Source: CAYXEN01 sp964464035 (GTDB lineage: Bacteria; Krumholzibacteriota; Krumholzibacteriia; WVZY01). Taken from it: DNA of 55,264 nucleotides. The notes under the pieces were generated by a model. That model was not told the DNA's origin, did not search any database, and saw nothing but the letters and a program-made list of their open reading frames with translations. The stretch is from the NCBI GenBank assembly GCA_964464035.1, contig CAYXEN010000013.1, positions 1 to 55,264 of the forward strand, in the 5' to 3' direction. The position numbers were made by a program, and so were the translations under genes. The stretch's first letter is position 1, and every line of letters begins with the position of its first letter. Positions 26,401-34,645 of the stretch are shown here, one piece after another.

Positions 26401-26607
26401 AGAGGAGGGCAGGTACGGTTGCGCCCCATTCTGATGACGACTTTCACCACCGTGCTCGGCTTGTTGCCGATGGCTTTGGGTTTGGGGGAGGGGGCCGAAA
26501 TAAGGACGCCGATGGCTCTGGCCGTGATCGGGGGACTCCTCGGTGCGACTTTCCTCACGCTTCTCGTGATACCTGCCATGTACGAGATCATCGACAGGGG
26601 CGAATAA
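23404..26607 (+). CDS. RND family efflux pump subunit 1, with an unusual central insertion
   Basis: A 1067-residue AcrB/HAE-type pump with 12 transmembrane helices and two porter halves. The N-terminal RPVTIAMIF, TM4 motif GVGMLVDNSIVVLE (one conserved Asp) and C-terminal GIVVNNGIVLIDYINTLR are typical. Between TM6 and TM7 (about residues 489-580) lies a long extra segment: an acidic polar stretch followed by an Ala/Arg/Leu-rich amphipathic region, about twice the linker length of pump subunit 2. It follows the adaptor by 44 bp. GTG 23419 is an alternative start. The substrate is unknown. Confidence 0.92.
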   Translation: MESRPVKIIEFSINRPVTIAMIFLAAVIFGLVSLSRLRLQLLPDISYPTLTIQTEYPDAAPLEVENFVTRPLEEAVGVVTGLRNLRSVSKPGMSEITLEFTWKTPMDYAALDVREKIDLVNLPKECKQPVILRYDPSLDPVLRIAVYGIDNLARLRNLADRVVKKDLESLEGVASAKVLGGLEEEVQVELDERKLASLGVPVSAVGRRLSEDNINQSGGRLRDRGSEFLLRMENEFRDVDEIRNTIIENREGRKIVLADLGRVVRGYKEREVITRLNGREAVEVAVYKEGDANTVEMAKAVRDRIRTLSGELPEGVRAKILFDQAGFIEKAIGEVESNALLGAVLAVLVLFVFLRDVRSTLVIGLSIPISIMVTFIFMRQLGVSLNLMSLGGLALGVGMLVDNSIVVLESISRHRERGMGRRDATLRGAGEVGRAVTASTLTTVAVFGPIVFVEGIAGQIFKDQALTVSISLLASLMVALMLIPMVSSLQAKRKETESSDQEGEATPDGTDGGSVLKRAARFLFQSLPVLLLATARRVLGAAARGAARLFAPVLLLFEKVYAGVERGYRSVLERTLRRKGVFLLGVFLFFSFTIFMGRFMGKELIPQFSQGEFSFTVRLPEGSPLEATDKKIKEMEAIIAKQPAVDSYFSSVGQTSRQGSNIKNKDENVGQINVVMKDRNDRKREARLVDRLRTRFAAVEGVDCKFTRPMYFTFQTPVEVDVFGYNLDDLKRTADELERAIAEIPGVKDVKSSMRVGDPELNIVFDRDRLASFGLQLKGVSAILKNKIYGDVPTKLREREREIDIRVRTSAWRADEADMLKSLVIGEYEGKPIFLGSVARIESGRGLSQITRISQQRAAVISGNIQGRDLGSVARDIKKVIAKLRMPSDVTVGLAGQNEELLDSFRNLVFALVLAVFLVYLVMASQFESFLHPFIILFTVPMGIIGVVWTLLMFKKSISVVVLIGVIMLAGIVVNNGIVLIDYINTLRRSGVPRAEAVRRGGQVRLRPILMTTFTTVLGLLPMALGLGEGAEIRTPMALAVIGGLLGATFLTLLVIPAMYEIIDRGE

Positions 26608-26631
26608 TGCGCGGCAAGGCGGTCGGCGACG

Positions 26632-29600
26632 ATGAAGCTATATGAGTTGTCAGTCAAGAAACCGGTCCTCGTGTCGATAGGGCTCGTCACCCTTCTCGTC
26701 GTCGGCGTCATATCGGTCACGAAGCTTCCGATCGAGTTCTTTCCCCAAATGGATTTTCCGTTCTGTGGCGTCTATGTTCCCTATCCGAACTCGATCCCCT
26801 CCCACGTGGAGAAGAAGATCGCAAAGCCTATCGAGGAGGTGCTGGGCACGTTGGACGACGTGAAGAGGATCTTCTCCAACTCGACTTCCGACGGGGCTTT
26901 CATAGGTGTCCAATTCAACTGGGGGCAGGACATAAACGTGCTGCGCATGGAAGTGAAGGAGAAGGTCGACCAGATCAGGAACGAGCTTCCTTCCGACATC
27001 GAGAGAATCCAGATCTTCACTTTCAACTCCAACGACGCGCCGATAATGGTCGGCAGGATCTCGGCGGTGGGCAAGGACCTGTCCGGGAGCTACGAGCTTC
27101 TCGAAAGGACGATACTCAACCCGTTGAGGCGCCTCGAAGGGGTGGGGCAGGTGAACATCGACGGCATCGAGCCGAAAGAGGTGGTGATCTACCTCAAGCT
27201 CAACAAGCTGAAGGCTCACCGCGTCGACGTCGGATCGATCTTCTCGCTCCTCCAGAATACGAACCTCACCGTCTCGGTCGGCGAATTGACGGCCAGGGGG
27301 ATGAGATACAGACTTCGGGCCTCGGGGAATTTCTCATCGCTGGAAGACGTCGAAGATCTTCCCGTCGACAGCGAGGGGCTGCGCTTGAAAGACATCGCCG
27401 AAGTCTACTACGGCGAACCGGAAATAGGCTACGGAAGGCACCTCAATCGCGAGAAGGCGATCGCCTTCTGGGTGCAGAAAAGCTCGGGGACCAATACGGT
27501 CGAAGTGGCCCGCAAGGTGAAATCCACCCTTGCCCGGATCGGCGAAGATCCGGCCTTGAAAGGAATCAACGTTCTCCTTTTCTGGGACCAGTCCGAGCAG
27601 ATTCTGAACAGCCTGCACGGGTTGAAACAGGCGGGGCTCATCGGCGCGTTCTTCGCCGTGTTGATCCTCTATTTCTTTCTCCGGCGCCTCAGCACGACGT
27701 TGATCATAGCGGTGGCCATACCTTTCTCTATTCTGTGTACTTGTTCCTTCCTCTATTTCACGGGGAGGACTCTCAACATTCTCACGATGATGGGTTTGAT
27801 GCTGGGCGTCGGGATGCTCGTGGACAACGCCATCGTGGTGCTCGAATCGATATTCAGGCACCAGGGCAAGGGGGAGGATCCGGCCGTCGCTTCCATCGTC
27901 GGTTCACGGGAGGTGGCGACGGCGGTCGTGGCGGCCACGCTCACGTCGGTCATAGTTTTCGCTCCCGTCATCTTCACCTACGACTCCACGGGGCTTCTCA
28001 CTTTCCTGGCCCAGGTGGGAGTGACGATCTCGGTCGCTCTCATCTTTTCCCTCCTCGTTTCGCTGACGCTCATTCCTTTCCTCACGTCGCGAATCCTGCG
28101 ACCGAAGAGAACGCGTGAATCCGCGCTGCTCAATCGCCTGCAGGAAAGGTACCTGAAGGTGCTCCACTGGACGACGGTGAAGAGGCCGTACATCACCGGC
28201 TACGTGATACTTACCGCCATAGTCCTGGTCACGGCGGCGGGAGCCAGGATTTTCAAGCTTGGATTCGACCTCGAAGAAGGCGAGATCGTCGAGAACATTT
28301 ACATAAACTACGAGTTCACGGACAATCTCACGTACCGGGAGACGGAACGCTATGTCGAGCGCGTGGAGGATTTTCTCTTCGCGCACCGCGACGAGCTGGG
28401 GATAAAGAACGTTTACAGCTATTACGCGGACAACGAGGCCGGAACCACGATCTATTTCAAGGACAAGTATCTCGGCAAGCGGGAACTCAAGAGGCTGAGG
28501 AAGATGCTTCACGAGAAACTCCCCGTGCTGGCGGGCGCAAAGCTCAGGTTGGGGGACGAGAAGGGCGAACGGGGCGGCGCCAAGCCGATAACAGTGACTC
28601 TCTTCGGCGAAGACGAGGGGCTCCTCGAGGAGCTGGCCGGGGAAGTCAAGAGGCGGTTGAAATTGATCGGCGAACTGGATGACGTTCACACGAGCATAGA
28701 ACGCGGCAAGGACGAGATCAAGGTGTCGCTCAACCGCGATCTTGCGGCGCGCTACGGGATAACTCCCCAGGGGGTGGGAGCGGTCATGAACCTCACGTTC
28801 CGGGGTGTGCCGCTGAGAAGGTTCCAGGGCAGGAACCGGGAAGTGCCGATGCGGATAGAGCTCCATCCGAATGACAAGATCGGCTTGCACAATCTCGAGA
28901 ACCTCACCGTCGCGGCCGGCGCGGACGGCGAATTCACGCTGGGTTCGGTCGCCGATCTCTCGGTGAGCAAGGGCCCGAACGTGATAAGGCGGGAGCACGG
29001 CAAGACGGCGGTATCGGTGCAGGGAATCTACGACGGCAAGAACGCCAAGAAAGTACTGGATCGGATAAGGTCCATCATGCAATCGATCCGAATGCCGATC
29101 GGTTATTCCTGGTCGTTCGGCGATCGTATAGTCGAGCAGCAACAAAAGCAAAAGGAGATGATCATCAATGTGCTGCTCGCCTTGATCTGCGTCTACATGG
29201 TCATGGCTGCTCTTTTCGAATCCTTCATGCACCCCTTGGTCATCATGTTGTCTCTTCCATTCGCGTTCATAGGCGTCGTCTGGATGCTGGTATTGACCGG
29301 AACGGCCATCAACATAATGACCATGATAGGCTTCGTGATCCTGATCGGGATCGTGGTCAACAACGGGATCATCCTGATCGATCACATCAACAATTTCCGC
29401 AAGCTGGGGCTTCCGATCGAGGAGGCGGTTATGGAAGGGGGAAAGGAGCGGTTCCGCCCCATCCTGATGACGGCCGCCACCACCGTGCTCGGATTGACTC
29501 CCATGGCGATCGGCAATGCCAACATCGCCGGCTCGCAGTACTACCCGCTGGCCCGGGCGGTGATGGGAGGGCTGATAAGCTCGACTTTCCTGACCCTCGT

Positions 29601-29679
29601 GATGCTTCCCACGTATTACGTGATAGCCGACAGGTTCACCACGCGGCTCGGCGAGATATGGCGGCGGGCAAGCATGTAA
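26632..29679 (+). CDS. RND family efflux pump subunit 2
   Basis: A 1015-residue HAE-type pump paralogous to the preceding gene. It has the RND TM4 motif GVGMLVDNAIVVLESIFRH and the closing GIVVNNGIILIDHINNFRKLG with FRPILMTAATTVLGLTPMA. It starts 24 bp after subunit 1. Two different pump genes behind one adaptor recall the MdtB/MdtC hetero-trimer arrangement, so a mixed trimer is possible (inference). The linker between halves is short, without the insertion seen in subunit 1. Confidence 0.93.
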   Translation: MKLYELSVKKPVLVSIGLVTLLVVGVISVTKLPIEFFPQMDFPFCGVYVPYPNSIPSHVEKKIAKPIEEVLGTLDDVKRIFSNSTSDGAFIGVQFNWGQDINVLRMEVKEKVDQIRNELPSDIERIQIFTFNSNDAPIMVGRISAVGKDLSGSYELLERTILNPLRRLEGVGQVNIDGIEPKEVVIYLKLNKLKAHRVDVGSIFSLLQNTNLTVSVGELTARGMRYRLRASGNFSSLEDVEDLPVDSEGLRLKDIAEVYYGEPEIGYGRHLNREKAIAFWVQKSSGTNTVEVARKVKSTLARIGEDPALKGINVLLFWDQSEQILNSLHGLKQAGLIGAFFAVLILYFFLRRLSTTLIIAVAIPFSILCTCSFLYFTGRTLNILTMMGLMLGVGMLVDNAIVVLESIFRHQGKGEDPAVASIVGSREVATAVVAATLTSVIVFAPVIFTYDSTGLLTFLAQVGVTISVALIFSLLVSLTLIPFLTSRILRPKRTRESALLNRLQERYLKVLHWTTVKRPYITGYVILTAIVLVTAAGARIFKLGFDLEEGEIVENIYINYEFTDNLTYRETERYVERVEDFLFAHRDELGIKNVYSYYADNEAGTTIYFKDKYLGKRELKRLRKMLHEKLPVLAGAKLRLGDEKGERGGAKPITVTLFGEDEGLLEELAGEVKRRLKLIGELDDVHTSIERGKDEIKVSLNRDLAARYGITPQGVGAVMNLTFRGVPLRRFQGRNREVPMRIELHPNDKIGLHNLENLTVAAGADGEFTLGSVADLSVSKGPNVIRREHGKTAVSVQGIYDGKNAKKVLDRIRSIMQSIRMPIGYSWSFGDRIVEQQQKQKEMIINVLLALICVYMVMAALFESFMHPLVIMLSLPFAFIGVVWMLVLTGTAINIMTMIGFVILIGIVVNNGIILIDHINNFRKLGLPIEEAVMEGGKERFRPILMTAATTVLGLTPMAIGNANIAGSQYYPLARAVMGGLISSTFLTLVMLPTYYVIADRFTTRLGEIWRRASM

Positions 29680-29753
29680 CTGCTTGTAATAATTGGACAT
29701 CAATTGCTCTTCGAGGGCTCCCCTCCGCGCGTGATCCGTCTTTGCGCTTTGCG

Positions 29754-29771
29754 CGATCCTTGATCGTTTTT
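29754..29771 (+). terminator. Weak candidate terminator after RND operon
   Basis: CGATC-CTT-GATCG is followed by TTTTT (29767-29771). The stem is only five pairs with a three-base loop, so efficiency is doubtful. Confidence 0.3.
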
Positions 29772-29784
29772 CCTCGAAAACTTC

Positions 29785-29814
29785 TTGCACAAACCAAGAA
29801 GCCACATTTAATTT
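29785..29814 (+). promoter_or_regulatory. Putative promoter for thioredoxin gene
   Basis: TTGCAC (29785-29790) is followed after 16-18 bp by an A/T-rich -10 region (TTTAATTT, 29807-29814). It lies about 55 bases before the trx start. The exact -10 register is uncertain. Confidence 0.45.
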
Positions 29815-29868
29815 ATTAGGAAAATACGAATCAGTTTTGGGAGGCATCTCGAAGCAAGGAGGTTGTGA

Positions 29869-30195
29869 ATGTCGAATGAAATAGAAATCACCGATGCAAA
29901 TTTCGAGAGCGAAGTGCTCCAGTCGGATATTCCCGTCCTGATAGATTTTTGGGCGCCTTGGTGTGGTCCGTGCAGAATGGTCGCTCCCATCGTGGAGGAG
30001 ATCGCCAAGGAGTACGGCGGCAAGATCAAGGTGGGGAAGGTGAATACCGACAACAACCAGAAAGTTGCGGCGCAATACGGCATCATGAGCATTCCTACTC
30101 TCATGCTCTTCAAGGACGGCAAGGAGATCGAGAGAATAATAGGGGCTCAACCCAAAGAAGCGATCACGTCCAAGATCGATGCCTTGTTGAATTAA
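29869..30195 (+). CDS. trxA: Thioredoxin
   Basis: A 108-residue cytoplasmic disulfide reductase with the canonical active site W31-C32-G-P-C35, the cis-Pro segment SIPTLMLFKDG, and family-standard length. AAGGAGG lies 5-7 bases before the ATG. A DUF302 gene follows after 16 bp and is probably cotranscribed. Confidence 0.97.
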   Translation: MSNEIEITDANFESEVLQSDIPVLIDFWAPWCGPCRMVAPIVEEIAKEYGGKIKVGKVNTDNNQKVAAQYGIMSIPTLMLFKDGKEIERIIGAQPKEAITSKIDALLN

Positions 30196-30211
30196 CCCAT
30201 TGGGGGAAACC

Positions 30212-30595
30212 ATGTATGGATTCTCAAAGAAACTGACCCTGGCCTACGATGAAGCGATCGAGAAGGTGAAGGCGGCGCTCCAGGACGAAGGCTTCGGTGT
30301 ATTGACGGAGATCGATGTCAAAGCCACGATCAAGAAGAAGCTGGACAAGGATTTCCGAAAGTACATCATTCTCGGCGCGTGCAATCCACCTATCGCCTAC
30401 CGGGCTCTCTCGGAAGAGATCGAGATAGGTCTTCTCCTTCCCTGCAACGTCATAGTGTACGAGAACGACGACGGCGGTACCACCGTGTCCGTGGTCAACG
30501 CGGCGAAGATGCTGTCCGTAGTGGAGAGGGAAGAACTCGGGCCTATGGCCGAGGAAGTAAACGGAAAACTACGAAAGGTGCTCGAAGCAATCTGA
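30212..30595 (+). CDS. DUF302 domain protein
   Basis: A 127-residue soluble protein covering a complete DUF302 domain: YDEAIEKVKAALQDEGFGVLTEIDVKATI, then KYIILGACNPPIAYRAL, LLLPCNVIVYE. The conserved Cys residues within the NPP and LLPCNV motifs are present. The family has been linked to metal or redox stress, but no biochemical role is settled; placement right after thioredoxin supports a redox connection. ATG 30212 with GGGGGA upstream is chosen; the frame opens 12 bases earlier at a TTG. Confidence 0.9.
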   Translation: MYGFSKKLTLAYDEAIEKVKAALQDEGFGVLTEIDVKATIKKKLDKDFRKYIILGACNPPIAYRALSEEIEIGLLLPCNVIVYENDDGGTTVSVVNAAKMLSVVEREELGPMAEEVNGKLRKVLEAI

Positions 30596-30608
30596 ATCTT
30601 TCCTCCTC

Positions 30609-31187
30609 CTATTCGGGATTGCGCGAGCGCGCTGCTTCGGCCATTAGGAACCCTATGTAGGGCAGCCACAGGGCCAAAATGGAGAGGTACATGAGGACGT
30701 TCGTGTAGAACACCTTGTACAGAGGTATGAATCTCGCCACGAACGTGCTCGGCGGGTACAGGCTGGTGACAGTGGGATTGGACAGAAAAGCATACTTTAT
30801 CGAAGCAGCTGCAGTGCCCAGATGAACGAGATAGAGAACGAATAGCGAGGGGATGAAGAAAGCGAAAAACCTCTTCAAGCGTGGCCTGATCGGCGACGCG
30901 AGATAGAGAGCGAGCAACATGGCGGTGTTGCTCGTTATATCCTCGGCCTTTATGACGAGAACGAGCTTCTTCCCCGAGATCAAGAGCTTGACGAGCAAGT
31001 CCCCTCCTCCCGCCCCCACTCCCTTGACCGGCCCCAGGGGGTCAAGCGCAGGATACAGCCAATCCAACCCCCAAGCGATCAAATGGTGGTAGATGTGCGA
31101 TACCTTCAACAGCTGCCACGCGACGAGGATCAGTATGTAGAAGGGGATCGCTTTAGCCAGAAGCTTCAGTGCCGCCCTTGGACCCAT
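30609..31187 (-). CDS. Exosortase-associated membrane protein (putative)
   Basis: A 192-residue polytopic protein with about four or five hydrophobic segments (roughly 10-30, 85-100, 110-130 and 160-185). Its start overlaps the end of the upstream exosortase gene by 35 bases, so the two are translationally coupled. Size and position match the small membrane partners reported beside exosortase H-type genes; I recognise it by context more than by motif. A role in placing, holding or processing the sorted protein is inference. Confidence 0.6.
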   Translation of the reverse strand: MGPRAALKLLAKAIPFYILILVAWQLLKVSHIYHHLIAWGLDWLYPALDPLGPVKGVGAGGGDLLVKLLISGKKLVLVIKAEDITSNTAMLLALYLASPIRPRLKRFFAFFIPSLFVLYLVHLGTAAASIKYAFLSNPTVTSLYPPSTFVARFIPLYKVFYTNVLMYLSILALWLPYIGFLMAEAARSRNPE

Positions 31188-31743
31188 AGATCGAGTACCT
31201 GCTCACCCAGAACAACCAGACCCCGATCGTCACCAGAATCACTACCGCCTGCGCGTAGTAATAATGAACGGAATCGAAAATCCCGGGTATCTTGAACCCT
31301 ATTATGAAAAGCGCCGCGATCCGAATGATGTTGACGAGAAATATCACTGGGTATCCCAGCGCGAGACCCGCGAGTTTGTTTTTCCACGTGGCGGGAAAGC
31401 CCAGGATCGTGGCGAAGAAGATCGCCGTGGCCTCGATGCCGTTGCAGACGTTGAGAAGGTTGACCGTGAAACGCGGTGAGGTGATGAGACATCCGTTTCC
31501 ACGGGCCTCGATACCAAGGAGCCTTAGAAAGAGCCGGCTGGCGGCGGCCACGAAGTTCGTATAAGGCGTGCTGAAGTGCACCTCGACCCAATTGAAGCTG
31601 AGCAGGACGAAAAACGCGATCAGCGAGACGATCGTGATCACCATGAAGCGGATGATAGGCAGGTTGTTCTTGAGAGCCTTCTTGAGATCGGATCCCCTGG
31701 ATGCAAGACGAGGCTCTTTTTCTTTGCTCTCGCTATCGACCAA
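31153..31743 (-). CDS. Exosortase/archaeosortase family transpeptidase (XrtH-like)
   Basis: A 196-residue membrane enzyme with about five transmembrane segments. It shows the exosortase triad in order: Cys100 in NVCNGIEA, Arg141 in VNIIRIAALF and His160 in SVHYYYAQ. Such enzymes recognise a C-terminal sorting signal (short motif, membrane helix, Arg cluster) and cut it to attach or release exported proteins. The short length and the small coupled membrane protein fit the XrtH type. No protein in this window carries an evident PEP-CTERM-like tail, so its substrates lie elsewhere. Confidence 0.85.
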   Translation of the reverse strand: MVDSESKEKEPRLASRGSDLKKALKNNLPIIRFMVITIVSLIAFFVLLSFNWVEVHFSTPYTNFVAAASRLFLRLLGIEARGNGCLITSPRFTVNLLNVCNGIEATAIFFATILGFPATWKNKLAGLALGYPVIFLVNIIRIAALFIIGFKIPGIFDSVHYYYAQAVVILVTIGVWLFWVSRYSIYGSKGGTEASG

Positions 31744-31840
31744 AGCTTTCCTTCCTTGGCTGGAGATTCCGCCTGAGAAGATGCCATTTTATCATATATT
31801 ACAATCGAATGGCAGAGAAATTGCTGCCCCGGCCAGGGAT

Positions 31841-33547
31841 ATGAAACCGAGGCTGATCGACATGTTCAAGCAACCCATTCTGCTGGTCCTCTGCTTCTTG
31901 CTCGTTGCGGGGTGCGGTGGCAACGATGGAAAAGAAGCGGGCAAAGGGTCCAGCGCGCAGCATTCATCCGCCGAGAACCCAGACGGCTCACGCCGTGGAG
32001 GGCGGCTCATCGTTGGCGTTCAACAGGAGCCGGAGATGCTCAACGAGATGCTCAACTCCATGGCGTCGAACAACTTGATATGCAATCTCATATTCAGCAA
32101 GTTCGTGAAGTACGACGATTCGCTCAATCTCATCCCGGACCTGATAGAAGAGATCCCGACGGTCGCCAACGGCGGAATATCCGACGATTACATGACTTAT
32201 ACGTATCACCTGAGGCCGAACGTTCGGTGGCACGACGGCACCCCCCTGACCAGCGCGGACGTGAAGTTCACCTATGACGTCATCATGAACCCCCAAGTGA
32301 ACGTGGAATCGAGGGAAGGTTGGGACGTCATCGCGAGCGTCGAAACGCCGGACGAGAGAACGGTGGTCTTCCATCTGAAGAAACATTACCCCGATTTCGT
32401 GGCCGAAACTTTCTACGACGAGCCGGTTCTTCCCAAGCACCTTCTCGAAGACAAGGTCGGACGGAAATTCCAGACGGCTTCGTTCCACCATGCGCCGGTA
32501 GGATCCGGGCCCTTCGAGTTCAAGGAATGGGTGTCCGGATCCCATCTCACCCTGGTGGCGAATCCCGATTACTACATGGAAGGCCCCTACCTCGATGAAA
32601 TCATATTCAAGTTCATTCCCGACATGAACGCTCTGCTCGTCCAATTGAAGACCGGCGAGATCGACTTCTTTTACAACGCCGACATCAACTTCTTGGATCA
32701 ACTCCAGGCTATCCCCGGGATAAAGGTCTACAAGACTCCCATGCTCATGTACGAGCACCTCGATCTCAACATGGAAAGTCCGCTCTTGAAGGACAAGAAG
32801 ATAAGGAAAGCCTTGAGTTATGCGACCAACAAGAAGGAGATCGCGGAAAAGGTCTATCGAGGGGTCGTTCAGGTGGCTCCCCTGGACGAATTCCCCTCTT
32901 CCAGGTATTACAACGAAGCCGCGGCGGCGAAGGTCAGATACAGTCCATTCGATGCGCGGCGTCTCCTTCACGAGGCGGGATGGAGCGACACCGACGGGGA
33001 CGGCATACTCGAGAAAGGGGGCAAGAAGCTCAGCCTCACGATATCCAGCACGGCGGGACAGGTGAACCGCGAAAGAACCGAAGTGCTGCTCATGAGCCAG
33101 TACCGCGAGGTGGGCGTCGAGCTCAAGATAAGGAACTACAATTCCACAGTCCTCTTCGGGACTTATGCCGACGGGGGGATTCTCAAGCGGGGCAAGTTCG
33201 ACATAGCGATGTACGCGTGGCTTTCATCCCCCGAGCCGGCCACCAAGGAAGCGCTCTATTCCAGCCGCAACATTCCTCCCTACGGGCAGAACAACCCCAG
33301 GATCCGCCATGACGCGCTCACGCGGCTTCTCGCGATGGGTTCGGAAGAGGTCGACGCCGATGAGCGCGTATCGATCTACAAGCAGGTCTCCGACATCCTC
33401 GTGGAGGAAGTACCGGTGATTCCCCTCTTCTGGTACACGGCCATCGATGCATGCAGGAAAGACCTCGTGAATTTCCGCCCGAACCCCACACAGTCATCGG
33501 ATACGTGGAACGCCAATCAATGGTACTTCGAGAACGATCCTCCCTGA
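31841..33547 (+). CDS. Oligopeptide ABC transporter, substrate-binding lipoprotein
   Basis: A 568-residue SBP_bac_5 family protein. The N-terminal signal ends in the lipobox LLVAGC, so Lgt would lipidate the cysteine (about residue 25). A Gly/Ser/Asp-rich linker follows and then the binding domain, with landmarks YTYHLRPNVRWHDGTPLTSADVKFTYD near its start. ATG 31841 is chosen because it gives a normal signal peptide; ATG 31862 is an alternative. Peptides or nickel-type complexes are possible ligands. It heads a cluster with two permeases. Confidence 0.92.
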   Translation: MKPRLIDMFKQPILLVLCFLLVAGCGGNDGKEAGKGSSAQHSSAENPDGSRRGGRLIVGVQQEPEMLNEMLNSMASNNLICNLIFSKFVKYDDSLNLIPDLIEEIPTVANGGISDDYMTYTYHLRPNVRWHDGTPLTSADVKFTYDVIMNPQVNVESREGWDVIASVETPDERTVVFHLKKHYPDFVAETFYDEPVLPKHLLEDKVGRKFQTASFHHAPVGSGPFEFKEWVSGSHLTLVANPDYYMEGPYLDEIIFKFIPDMNALLVQLKTGEIDFFYNADINFLDQLQAIPGIKVYKTPMLMYEHLDLNMESPLLKDKKIRKALSYATNKKEIAEKVYRGVVQVAPLDEFPSSRYYNEAAAAKVRYSPFDARRLLHEAGWSDTDGDGILEKGGKKLSLTISSTAGQVNRERTEVLLMSQYREVGVELKIRNYNSTVLFGTYADGGILKRGKFDIAMYAWLSSPEPATKEALYSSRNIPPYGQNNPRIRHDALTRLLAMGSEEVDADERVSIYKQVSDILVEEVPVIPLFWYTAIDACRKDLVNFRPNPTQSSDTWNANQWYFENDPP

Positions 33548-33591
33548 GGCGCCCAAATCCGCTGAACGCGATATTTTCGATCGAAGCAACC

Positions 33592-33606
33592 GTTTTGGTA
33601 CAAAAC
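33592..33606. promoter_or_regulatory. Small inverted repeat in the binding protein-permease gap
   Basis: GTTTTG-GTA-CAAAAC at 33592-33606 is a perfect 6-bp inverted repeat in the 138-bp gap between the binding-protein stop and the permease start. It could be an operator, or a weak mRNA hairpin limiting permease expression. Confidence 0.3.
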
Positions 33607-33685
33607 TCGCTCCCGCAGACAGGGTGCCTTGGGTGCGGGGAAGGGTGAGGTTGTAACATTCGTGAATAGTGAGGGTTATGTGCTT

Positions 33686-34645
33686 ATGGCCAGATTCATC
33701 TTGAGACGCCTGTTGGAAATTGCCCTGCTGATCTTCGTAGTTTCGTTGGTCTGCTTCACGTTGATGCATGCGGCTCCGGGCGGCCCCGCGGCCGTGCTTT
33801 CGCAGAATCCCATGGTCAGGCCCGAAGATCTGGCGAGGATCCGTGAGAATTTCGGTATCGACAAGCCCGTCATCGTCCAGTACTGGCTTTGGCTCAAACG
33901 CGTCGTGCTGCACGGGGATTTCGGGAATTCGTTCGTGACCGGCGAGGCGGTGATGGACATGATCAAGGAGAGGATGCCGGCCACCCTGGAACTCATGTTC
34001 TCGGCCTTCTTGCTGGCTTTTCTCCTGGGTATCTCAGGAGGGATCATTGCAGCCGTCAAGCAGTACACGAAGGTGGATGCATTCATAACTTTCGTGTCGA
34101 TCATCGGCATCTCGATACCGGCCTTCTGGTTGGGGTTGATGTCGATGATGTTCTTCTCCGTCAAGTGGCACATCCTGCCTTCAGCCGGAATGTACACGGT
34201 GGGGGGAGACGGAGGATTGATGGATCACTTGAGCCACTTGGTGATGCCGTCGATCGTGCTCGCGTTCGTCTTCATCGCGAGCTGGAGCAGGTACATGCGG
34301 GCCAGCTTGAGCGAGGTGCTGTCCATGCACTACATAAGCGTCGCAAGGGCCAAGGGAGCTCCGAAGATGGACGTTCTGTTCAAGCACGCGGTGCGCAACG
34401 CTTCGATCCCGGTTCTTACCGTCATTGCGCTCAATCTGCCCGCGCTGTTCACCGGATCCATAATAACTGAAACGATCTTCTCCTGGCCCGGGATGGGGAG
34501 ACTCTTCTACGAAGGATTGCTGCGCCAGGATTATACGAGGTTGATGGGAGTGATCTTCATCACCTCGGTATTGATAGCATTGTTCAACCTTTTTGCGGAT
34601 GTGATCTATGGAATACTCGACCCGCGTGTTAGATACGCAAAGTGA
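33686..34645 (+). CDS. Oligopeptide ABC transporter permease (DppB/OppB type)
   Basis: A 319-residue inner-membrane permease with six transmembrane helices. The N-terminal ARFILRRLLEIALLIFVVSLVCF and MHAAPGG are typical of DppB. The EAA-type cytoplasmic loop is YISVARAKGAPKMDVLFKHAVRNASIPV, and the C-terminus has TETIFSWPGMGRL. The start at ATG 33686 follows GAGGG. Its end overlaps the next permease by 38 bases. The two permeases should pair. Confidence 0.93.
   Translation: MARFILRRLLEIALLIFVVSLVCFTLMHAAPGGPAAVLSQNPMVRPEDLARIRENFGIDKPVIVQYWLWLKRVVLHGDFGNSFVTGEAVMDMIKERMPATLELMFSAFLLAFLLGISGGIIAAVKQYTKVDAFITFVSIIGISIPAFWLGLMSMMFFSVKWHILPSAGMYTVGGDGGLMDHLSHLVMPSIVLAFVFIASWSRYMRASLSEVLSMHYISVARAKGAPKMDVLFKHAVRNASIPVLTVIALNLPALFTGSIITETIFSWPGMGRLFYEGLLRQDYTRLMGVIFITSVLIALFNLFADVIYGILDPRVRYAK

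Noticed and set aside
27904..30213. Long minus-strand open frame across RND subunit 2 and thioredoxin
   Set aside because: It is a shadow of two certain plus-strand genes, shows repetitive His/Arg/Asp composition and no domain.
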